Shown here one piece after another: positions 1-7,748 of a stretch of DNA of 22,957 bases (position 1 is the stretch's first letter; every line of letters starts with the position of its first letter). Position numbers and translations under genes: made by a program. A model generated the notes under the pieces. The model was given only the letters and a program-made list of their open reading frames with translations, searched no databases and was not told where the DNA came from. Source of the stretch: Plantago elongata (Eukaryota > Streptophyta > Magnoliopsida > Lamiales > Plantaginaceae); assembly GCA_036897095.1 (NCBI GenBank), contig JAYMSP010002676.1, positions 1 through 22,957 on the forward strand, written 5' to 3'.

Positions 1-78
1 TTCAAATTAGCAATCCACCTCGTCAAACTAGTCATGCATTTGTTTTAAAAGACAGGAAAACAGAAATAAAACAGATAT

Positions 79-242
79 CATGTTGTTTGATATTCCAGCT
101 TCTTCAGTGACATAATTAACATGTTGTTTGATATTCCAGCTTCTTCAGTGGCATAATTAACATGTTGTTCGATATTCCAGCTTCTTCAGTGGCATAATTA
201 ACATGTTGTTTGATATTCCAGCTTCTTCAATGACATAGTTAA
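79..242. repeat. Four tandem copies of a 41-bp unit
   Basis: Copies start at 79, 120, 161 and 202, each beginning CATGTTGTT and containing GATATTCCAGCTTCTTCA, with one to four differences between copies; a stub of a fifth begins at 243. As 41 is not a multiple of three, each copy shifts reading frame. The minus-strand open frame overlapping the last two copies (157-417) ends where the third frame brings stops, so it is probably not coding. Confidence 0.95.
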
Positions 243-670
243 CATGCTGCAAGACACATGCCCCAGCTTCACAATATACATATTCATACTTAACATATAT
301 GCCGACATTATCGACCACTTTCATTTTCAAAATCAAGTAGCGGGTGGTTGCTTTCAAAATCATTTTCGTGCAATGCATGCATTTCATGTGGAATAATGAA
401 ACAAGATCAAGATGCAAATTCAGGATATATCATGAGTGACAAGTTAACAAACTAGAACAAGATACATGCAAAATTTCGGTTCCACTAGGCTTGGTATCAA
501 TCTAGCAATCACAATTAGTACTCGAGTCGAGTTAGTTAGAGTATCGGCGCGTAGGTAAGGTGGTTTCAGACAGGTAGCTCAGAAACAGAACGAACACATG
601 AATTAAGAAAAAGAAAGAAGGCATTTTATCTTTTCCCAGGGCCTGATGCCGAAAGCCAGTCATCACTCAC

Positions 671-706
671 CTTCATAGTCTTGTAAATCAGCTAGCTCAG
701 CGTCTC
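671..706 (-). other. Candidate small second exon of the leftward gene
   Basis: A 36-nt segment is bounded by an acceptor (TTTATCAG) and a strong donor (GAAG/GTGAGT). It contains an ATG at 676-674 with A at -3, directly before the donor, so translation could start here and continue left. No following exon can be named with confidence in 1-660, where the sequence is AT-rich apart from the 41-bp repeat. Confidence 0.25.
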
Positions 707-1845
707 CTGATAAACAGATAAAATATCCTCAACATCGACGCTAAAGTTAATTAAATAATTTCCCAACTGCTATCCCCAATTCTCACAACAACTAAATCAG
801 ATAGACATGCAATCATGTAGTAATAAACAAGTTCTAATCCTTGACAATTATGCAAGTAGTTTATGCATCTGTTATACAATATTTATTCCTGGTCTTTTAC
901 TTAGTATAAATCCATTATTAGTGCCTACTACTCCATTTAGCAAGTTCCTAATAACTAGCAATTTCAATTATTGACTACGTCGACAGTTTATACATACCGT
1001 TGCAAGTTTCTAGTTTTAACCATGCTTTACATGCTACAGTATATCAGTTTTTACCGTGTACAGTTACAGACTAACGTTTATTTTACAAGCATCACATTCC
1101 CATAACCGGTTCTCGTCCATAAACTCAAAAACTACATTAGCCTAACGTCTTCCTATCTTCGTAAGCCTCATACAATTTCTACCTTAGTCTTCCTTACTAG
1201 TTCAGCTAGCGATACTATCATTATATCCTACGCAATATAACAATCTTCATGCCATCCGTTTACCACTATATGTTTTTATTATCCTACGACCTTTTATTCA
1301 CTACGTTGCAATTATCAACATAACACTACAATTCGGTTTTATATACACTACCCATTGCCAACGCTCGCAACTCACCTTTACATGGCCCGTTAACATACTC
1401 CTGCTCATTTTACTAGTTGCAACTTGGAAAAGAAACACCAAATTCGTATCACGCATCTTCAAACACAACTAACTGCATCGTACCAACATCATCCTAACTC
1501 AACAGTATCCACACTAGTCTACTTATGAACATCAGTCAATCAACAACATCATCAACCAACAACCAATACAGTTTTACCAATACCATCTCTAATTCAACAG
1601 TATACTATCAGCTAGTGCAGTTATAACAAAGTTTAATCAATAACGGAGGCCAAAGGTATTAACCCAAATGAAATTATCACATCAACAGCTTGTACTATCT
1701 AGCTACTTCATATTCATTTTCCTTCTTCCAACTATCAACTGCAGTATTAAAAATCAACAAGGCATCCAATTCACTTATCATACGAATACAAACTGCAGTA
1801 CTCATTTTCCCGACCCAATAGCTAAACAAATTAATCGAGCGAGAC
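707..1845 (-). other. Probable long leader intron; strongly C-poor on the minus strand
   Basis: This stretch has no gene-like frame. The plus strand is depleted of G relative to C: for example 5 G against 19 C in 1141-1200, and 4 against 18 in 1501-1560. On the minus strand this gives T-rich, C-poor sequence of the kind seen in transcribed introns. It ends at a candidate acceptor TTTATCAG/GAGACG at 707. The 63-codon plus-strand frame at 1668-1859 has no recognisable features and I do not call it. Confidence 0.35.
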
Positions 1846-2010
1846 TAACCGATTGCTGAAGAGGTATTCCGACGAGGACGGTGGCGGTGGTGGCGCGGAG
1901 AGACGGATGAGAGTGGTGAGGTGAGGGGGGGGAGGGGGGGAACGGAGTTGAGATGCAAATGAGACTACAGTCTGTTTCTTTCTCTTTTTTTCTTTTTTCT
2001 TGGCTCGCGG
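1846..2010 (-). other. Predicted 5' leader exon of a leftward gene
   Basis: Between the predicted start near 2010 and a candidate splice donor (CAATCG/GTTAGT at about 1845) the minus strand is strongly pyrimidine-rich, with two runs of seven and eight C (plus-strand G runs 1925-1932 and 1934-1940) and a CCACCACCGCCACC stretch. Several open frames cover this GC-rich block on both strands, but they are low-complexity and match nothing I know, so I read it as untranslated leader. Confidence 0.35.
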
Positions 2011-2036
2011 TGTGGAGAAGCAAGGCAGAGACGCCG

Positions 2037-2043
2037 TATATAT
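2037..2043 (-). promoter_or_regulatory. TATA box of a leftward gene
   Basis: TATATAT lies in a GC-rich setting. Read leftwards, it is followed by a pyrimidine-rich leader (CTTCTCCACACC, then C and T runs to about 1870), the usual look of a plant TATA promoter with a Y patch. A bZIP-type GTGACGTC element (2116-2123) lies about 75 bp upstream. The rightward reading has no such leader. The transcription start would be near 2010. Confidence 0.5.
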
Positions 2044-2115
2044 CGACGAGTTCAGTCGGCCTGGCGCGCGGAGGGAGTAACACACGGCGGTCATGCGTGA
2101 TTTTTCGTGCCACGC

Positions 2116-2123
2116 GACGTCAC
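2116..2123 (-). promoter_or_regulatory. ACGT-core (bZIP-type) element GTGACGTC
   Basis: The palindromic GACGTC core with a TGACG half-site is the binding type of TGA and related bZIP factors. It sits upstream of the TATA box at 2037-2043 in the leftward direction, next to a CGCGTGG stretch, inside the GC-rich block 1860-2310. The spacing is typical, but function is inferred only from motif and position. Confidence 0.35.
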
Positions 2124-2394
2124 GCATGTCCCGGCTCGTCGAGGAGGAGTAGACCGGTGGCCGGGCGCCGGTTTTGCGCGGTATCGGCAAGGGGAAGGCG
2201 GTCGTGGCGCGGTGCTGCCGGCTTCGGCACGGTGGGTGAGTGCAGGGGCGCGGCGAGGCGAACGGTGGTGCCAATTGGCACGGAGTCGGAGAAGAAGACG
2301 GTGAGATTGATTTGGGAATTTTGGTTTGGGCACGGTAATGGGCTGGTTAAAGAAGGGAAAGCTGATTTTTTTTGGGTTATACTGGTCATTTGAC

Positions 2395-2690
2395 CATTGT
2401 ATATATCTGGCCCCTTCTGGATCCCGAATGGCTCGTAAATAAATTCCAGAAAATTGCGAAATCGGTTCCTGAGCGATCCTTGAGTCGAACTTAAGCCGCA
2501 CAAAAATTAAAATAAATATTTTTATTTTATTATTTTATTATTATTTTATTACTTGTTAGTATTTTTCTGACGTTTTCGCGCGACGTTTAATGGTTTAAAT
2601 TTACTCCAATATTCATACTTTAATTTAAACTGCTAGAATTTAATTTTTAAATAAATTTTTAATACGTACCAAGATTTTGCGGCTTTTACA
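2395..2690. other. AT-rich spacer between leftward promoter and copia remnant
   Basis: Contains low-complexity TTTATTATTTTATT runs at 2518-2555 and no recognisable gene. It might be flanking LTR debris of another element, but nothing in it confirms that. Confidence 0.5.
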
Positions 2691-2694
2691 TTAA

Positions 2695-3450
2695 ATCTAC
2701 TACACCCAAGTCTTTCCTGTCAAAAAGTTGTTTCAACATTTGTTTTGTTTTTAAGATGAAATCCAGGTTACTTCCAGTAATGAGCATGCCATCTACATAT
2801 AAGCATATCATGACAAATGATTCAGCGTTCCCCTTCACATAGACATTCTTATCACACTCATTATAGAAAAGCCCTTTGATCGTAACGTGTTGTCAAACTT
2901 TTCGTGCCTTTGTTTAGGGCTTGTTTGAGTCCGTATAATGACTTGACAAGACGACAGACCTTCTTCTCTTGTCTTGGAACCACATACCCTTCAGGTTGGT
3001 TCATATAAATTTCCTTGTCTAACTCTCTATTTAGGAAAGCAGTTTTAACATCCATTTGATGTATCTCAAAACCACGTAGTGCAGCTATGGCAATGAATAC
3101 TCTAATGGAAGTTATTCTTGACATAGGCGAGGCGAGTATGTGTCAAAATAGTCAAGTTCCTCCTTTTGCCTATAGCCTTTGACCACTAGGCGAGTCTTGT
3201 ATTTATCAATGGTTCAATCTGCTTTATACTTGCGTTTGAGTATCCATTTGCAACCCAATGACTTATTTCCCGAAAGAAGGTCAACTTTTGCAGGATGGAA
3301 TCCATTTCACTTTCAATGGCCTCTTTCCAAAAGGGGGCTTCAAGAGTGGACATCGCATCTTGGATTGTCCTACGTTCATTTTCTACAAGGTATGTGAGAA
3401 AATCATAACCAAAGTCTTTCTGAGTCCTAGCTCGCTTATTCCTCCTTGGT
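2695..3450 (-). pseudogene. Copia reverse transcriptase remnant, active-site YVDD changed to YVDG
   Basis: The longest readable part (3124-2861) contains HQMDVKTAFLN, EIYMNQPEGY and SLYGLKQA, hallmarks of the copia-type reverse transcriptase (RVT_2). Earlier pieces with KTRLVVKGY and DYFDTYSP similarity, around 3125-3250, lie in other frames, and further frame breaks occur near 2900. The active-site box at 2799-2788 reads YVDG, so the second catalytic aspartate is lost. Similarity ends near 2695 shortly after the box. It cannot encode a working polymerase. Confidence 0.88.
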
Positions 3451-3556
3451 TCGACATCAAGAACCTCAACGTTCTCTTGATGTGAGCCTTCAGGTTCTGC
3501 AGAATTCTCTGGTGGTAATACTTCAGGTTCAGTAGCATCCTCTAGAGGAGGTAAAC

Positions 3557-4520
3557 CTATAGGTTCTGCAACATTTTTTGGAGGTACACCATGAAATTCT
3601 GCATTAGGGCCACTTGTATCAGGGACCCCACAGAGCCTACAACATGTGCCCTCACAGGAACAACTACTTGGATACTCACAGGGACCACCACTGGGGTCTC
3701 CACATTTGATCCAATTGTCGTTTCATAGTCTTGTTTACGAGAGACTATTTCTTTCTTTTCCTTCCTAGCAAAAACTTCTTCAAAGAATTCTGCATTCCTT
3801 GATTCAGTGACAGTTCTTTCATGAATGTCCGGTATCAACGACTTATGCACTAAGAAGTGATAAGCGCTACTGTTATTTGCATATCCTATAAAAATGCAAT
3901 CTACAGTCTTTGGTCCAATCTTTACTTGCTTCTTGGCCAAGCAGCCCCACACTTTCAAGTGTTGGTACGAGGGCTTTTGACCTTTCCATAATTCATATGG
4001 AGTAACATCACTATCATTTCGGGGTATTCTGTTAAGAATAGTAGTGGTCGTGAGAATAGCCTCCCCCCACAAGTTCTGAGGCAATCCAGTATCTAGTAAT
4101 AGTGCATTCCTCATCTCTCCTTTAGAGTACGATTCTTGCATTCAGCAATACCATTATATTGAGGAGAATATGGATCAATGGTTTGATGAATAATGTCAAA
4201 CTGTGAGCAATATTCTTCAAGTGGTCATGTATATTCTCCACCTCTATCACTTCGAATTAATTTAATTCGAGTATTAAGTTGATTCTCAACTTCAGTTTTG
4301 TAATGTTTAAATGTTTCTAATGTTTCATACTTACTCCTTAGCAAATAAACATAACAATATCTAGTGCAATCGTCGATAAAAGTAACAAAGTATTTTTTTT
4401 CCCTCCTCTAGTTTGCACAAATTTTAAGTCACATAAGTCACTGTGAATTAGTTCTAGAGGAGATGTGGTTCCGTTTACTGAATGAAATGGCGCTCTTACT
4501 AGTTTTGCTTCCACACAAAC
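3557..4520 (-). pseudogene. Copia integrase remnant
   Basis: Integrase core motifs appear in order on the minus strand: HSDLCD, RSDRGGEY, and NGIAECKNRTL around the third acidic residue, followed by the C-terminal LWGEA and PYELWKGQKP segments (4141-3557). Two breaks are visible. A run of eight T bases at 4393-4400 sits at a frame change, and an in-frame TGA (plus-strand tca at 4225-4227) follows the second motif. The usual NGVAERKNRT arginine is a cysteine here. The last part of the open frame is a low-conservation linker. Confidence 0.85.
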
Positions 4521-5095
4521 CCCGCATTTACTTTGAGGGTTGATTTCAAAGGACGGAAAATGATTCGTTTTAATTTATTTTGAAACGCATTGTAGTTTGT
4601 ATGTCCTAATTTATAGTGCCATAAATTAGGAAACTCAATCAAGTAAGTAGAAACATTCTTTACATTGCTCTCAAAGGAGCGAAGTACATACATTACAGAT
4701 ATTTTGAAGAGCACATCACATGTGTAGCCCTTTCCTACAAACTGACCATTTTTCATCATTACAAACTGACCAGACTCAAAGGTCAACTTAAAACCTGCCC
4801 TAACAAGTAAATATTCGGATACCAAGTACTTGCGTATATCTGGAACGTGCATCACTTCTCTCAGTATGTGTTCCTTCCCGGGAGTCTTCAAAACCACGTT
4901 GCCAACTCCCTTCACTTCGGATGTAGCATCATTCCCCATGAACAACTTCTTATCCTTCATTGGAGTGTAGGTGGAGAAAGATCCCATGTCAGAACAGATG
5001 TGACGAGTCGCACCTGTATCAATCCACCACTCCATTGTTTCGGATTTTCAACAAGGTTTGCCTCCAAGATCACACCAGCAAAGGAGTTAACCCCG
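4499..5095 (-). pseudogene. Copia gag end / protease / gag-pre-integrase remnant
   Basis: The open stretch from 5035 to 4499 carries the aspartic protease signature WWIDTGAT (5029-5006) and, further on, the gag-pre-integrase motif LWHYKLGH near 4624-4600. The integrase zinc-binding part begins at its end. The preceding gag-end similarity from about 5095 is in another frame, so there is a one-base frameshift just before the protease motif, at about 5035. The remaining gag is absent. Confidence 0.85.
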
Positions 5096-5104
5096 CTCTG
5101 GTGA

Positions 5105-5755
5105 TCACGGTTTACTTAGCAAATAGTCTCCCAAGATAGAACAACAGTATTTGAGTTAGTGTTCAAGCACTCGAACAGTAACTCTGTGAACTACTACAAC
5201 AGGATTGGATTGGATTCTTCAGGCTATAGAAGGAAAAAAGAATTGAATTTTGTGCGTTGAATTCGATTATGGGGGGTCCTAACTATAATTAGGAAGAGTT
5301 AGATCTGAACAGATGCGGTCTTTTGTGAACAGGTCCCTATAGAGACAAAAATTCGAATAGACGTAACTTTCGAATTTTTCTGTTCAGTCACATCCTTTGA
5401 ACGAAATGTTAAATTCGTTCAGCGAACGAACATATTCGTTCACTACAGGCCCAACTGAGTTGGGCCTCTTCTGTTTCAGATTCTGTTTGGGTCAGACCAA
5501 CAAAATATGTTTCTGGCACAAAGATATTATACTCAGTCTTAGACCGCGACCCACGAGCCCTCGACCCAAGACCCGAGCCCGGCTCTTTGGGTGTGTGTGA
5601 AAGTGCATCTAGGTCTTCCCTCCTTCAAAAGCATGAGCGTCCCAAGGGCCCAACCCTTTAGTTCAATCAAATAACTAATAAGTAGCTCTTTATTCCTCAA
5701 GGGGTTTCCATATTCCAACTCTTGGCATTCTATATTAAATGCATAAACCAACACA
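5105..5755 (-). mobile_element. Probable 5' LTR and leader of the copia element
   Basis: Upstream of the gag/pol remnant in its own direction is non-coding sequence that could start at a TGTTGGTTTATG edge (5753 downwards) and run to the junction at about 5105. It has a GC-rich GGGTC-type low-complexity patch (5540-5585), a hairpin cluster (5347-5466), a TATA-poor middle and a CCAATCCAATCC stretch (5205-5215). Its position and non-coding character fit an LTR plus leader with the primer site and most of gag deleted. No second LTR exists in the window to confirm it. Confidence 0.45.
5347..5466. repeat. Cluster of inverted repeats (hairpins) in the LTR-like region
   Basis: Three groups lie within 120 bp. 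First, 11-bp arms AAAAATTCGAA / TTCGAATTTTT at 5347-5357 and 5369-5379. Second, the heptamer GAACGAA and its complement TTCGTTC alternate four times at 5399-5405, 5414-5420, 5424-5430 and 5435-5441, so each inner arm can pair with either neighbour. Third, a perfect 9-bp-arm palindrome GGCCCAACT-G-AGTTGGGCC sits at 5448-5466; each arm contains a TGGGCC/GGCCCA site II motif. All were read directly from the sequence. Confidence 0.9.
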
Positions 5756-6268
5756 CTTTGAGGTTCAAGAACTCTTTTGCCTTTCAATGAATTTTAGTTA
5801 TTCTTTATCAGGTGTAGTCTACTACCACAGTAGATTATTCACGACTTCATTTTTTAAACGTGTGGGCCCATTTGATTGAGGTGCAAAGTAATAGATTAGC
5901 CTTATTGTTAACTAAATTTATTATAGTCAAGACAGTGATTCAGGGTTTGTATACATGTAACCTACAAATTCACTAAAGAGTCAATCGAACCTCAAGTTGC
6001 TTTGCTGCATCGTCTAGAGATAACAATGGGCTTCCCTTGTAATCTGTAAGACTGTAACAAAGAAAAATGAGAGATAGACATACGATTCAAATGTTGAAAA
6101 TAGCTAGTTTATGTACATCATTTACTGGAGGCGTCTTCAAAGAGTCCTCTCCATTACTTTCATGTACAATGTCACCACTTGAATCTCGTACACCTTCATC
6201 TTTTCTCGTATAACAGATGCAAATTCTAGTGAGTGAAGATCTTAGATTCCTCACAGGAGGTTCGAAAT

Positions 6269-6705
6269 TCAGATGTCTCGTATTTTAACCCTACAGGAAC
6301 GAAACTGCACAAAAAATGTTGCTAGCGATGGTTTTGCACTGCAAGCCCTGGATAGCAACACAGATGCCTGTATGAGTGACGGTGTAACTGGGATATCTCC
6401 CCGGAAGTATGCACGGGCAAGTTCACTAGCACATGCTTCATTCTGCAGAGTGAGAAATAGTGTACAGAATGAGAAATAAGTGTACACAATTAGAAATACA
6501 TGATAATGGAATCAACTCTAACTATTTTATGTGCTAGAGCTAGCAGAGAACATACATTCTGATAGCTGTCAATTGGTTTGTACTTGTATACGACTACATT
6601 TGACAAACAGAATCTGGAGATTTACTGGGCGGGAGACAGGTAGCGGAATCCACCTTTGGAAATAGGCTGCATGTTTATGTTGGTGTAAAAGAATACAGGA
6701 GAGAT
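6269..6705 (-). pseudogene. Exon-like relic of an unidentified gene
   Basis: Two candidate exons fit together in frame. Exon A is 6705-6556, 150 nt, between TTTGCAG and a GTATGT donor, with one in-frame TAA. Exon B starts at 6442 after TTTCTCACTCTGCAG. B reads NEACASELARAYFRGD and runs open to a TGA at 6269-6271. More protein-like sequence (EPPVRNLRSSL) follows at about 6265-6115 in another frame, and a further candidate exon (SLDDAAKQLE) lies near 6040-5990 after a TTACAG acceptor. The stop and the frame change suggest decay. The ASELARAY segment vaguely recalls the plant nucleoporin NUP1/NUP136, but not enough to name it. A plus-strand frame over the same bases (6273-6479) also stays open. 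Confidence 0.35.
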
Positions 6706-6719
6706 CTGCAAAGAAGATA

Positions 6720-7430
6720 GGTTAGTAGTACCATAATAATAATACCCAAGGCAAGCTTGCACTCCAAGCTAGATAACGAACACGTCAAATGTGTATAAAA
6801 CTCTTTAATTTCCTGAACTCTGCGAAATATGAACTTTGATAGAAGGAGCTTAAAGTTGCTGGGTTTTCACTTCATCAATGGTAAGAAGCATGCAGGTCTG
6901 TGCTCTCCAGACTCCAGTTACCTTATCCTGACAATTCGAACGGTAGTTTTACTGTTGTCCTTAAGCTGCAGCATTAATAATCAACTGGACAAACTCGACA
7001 GTAAAAAAATATACAATCTTAATTGGATTAAAGCCAACATAGAATGGATTGAAATCATGTTAACTCGGCGAGGCCAAATGAGACTCCAAGATAATGAAGC
7101 TTTTATTGTCTTGTCGTCGTTCACGAACAAGTGCAAGCAGTGAGGAAGGTTAGTTATTGGCTTTATAGTTTCTTGTAACATAGAGGCCTGAAGACAGTAC
7201 ACTTGTAGAGCCAGGTCAGATGATAAGAGAACAATTGCGAATGGAATGTTCACAGCACACAAGCAATAGCTGCTATTTTATTCATGGCCAATTGGCCATC
7301 AATCTAAACAGAAGGTGACAAGACACATGCAAATCACAGCTTCTGCTTTTGTACCGCTCAGGAACCATATGCTAATGCGAGAGGGCGTACTACTGGTAAC
7401 TTGTGGATCAATTTTTTTTTTATCAGCACC
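6720..7430. other. No confident gene
   Basis: A plus-strand frame of 104 codons (6829-7143) and a minus-strand one of 93 codons (7262-6981) overlap here. Neither shows a known domain or a clear exon context. The segment lies downstream of the THG1 polyadenylation signal and upstream of the exon-like relic in the same orientation, so it may be intron or 5' remains of that relic. Confidence 0.4.
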
Positions 7431-7436
7431 ATACTT

Positions 7437-7442
7437 TTTATT
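7437..7442 (-). terminator. AATAAA polyadenylation signal, likely THG1 3' end
   Basis: The minus strand reads AATAAA here, about 307 nt after the TAG stop. The intervening sequence is T-rich, as plant 3'-UTRs often are, and contains no coding-like frame. Other weaker signals could be used instead, because plant polyadenylation signals are loose. Confidence 0.45.
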
Positions 7443-7748
7443 GTATGAGTTCTAACTCAAGCACAAAGAGTTTGCAATAGCTAATGTGATATCACAAAAT
7501 TATGTATATATCATTTCATGATTTGTACGGAATAGATAGATGTACTCATCAGGGAATACTTGAACAGCTGAACACGTACACTAGGAGATTTTGAAAAAGG
7601 AAAAAAAAATCTCAAGAATGTGTCAACTGTCAACTACACATTCAGTCACCAAAGCCTCAAACTCCCACACAGGTAGTAAGTACCAAGTAGGATCCAATTT
7701 CAGGAAAATGATGTGTAAGTTACATCAAGTACAAAAATACTAACTAAT

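Larger units (their letters stand above)
2690..5755 (-). mobile_element. Truncated, decayed Ty1/copia retrotransposon
   Basis: Reading leftwards, a copia-order pol is visible: protease motif, gag-pre-integrase, integrase core, then reverse transcriptase. This order (integrase before reverse transcriptase) defines Ty1/copia. The element stops around 2690 inside the reverse transcriptase, so RNase H and the 3' LTR are missing. Most of gag is also missing: coding similarity starts just before the protease, at about 5095, and abuts leader- or LTR-like sequence. Several frameshifts and at least one stop show it is inactive. The precise outer boundaries are uncertain, and no target duplication can be checked because one end is lost. 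Confidence 0.85.

Noticed and set aside
1802-2503. Several overlapping open frames on both strands in the GC-rich block
   Set aside because: They are arginine-, proline- or serine-rich by composition, match nothing known, and fit better as promoter and untranslated leader.
3179-3485. Plus-strand frames across 3179-3485
   Set aside because: They are shadows of the minus-strand copia reverse transcriptase remnant.
4847-5104. Plus-strand frame of 85 codons
   Set aside because: It lies opposite the copia protease region and shows no domain of its own.
5539-5787. Minus-strand 82-codon frame
   Set aside because: It covers the LTR-like region with its GC-rich low-complexity patch; no protein family recognised.
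6273-6479. Plus-strand 68-codon frame
   Set aside because: The opposite strand has matching splice sites and a frame that joins across exons, so the plus frame is more likely incidental.
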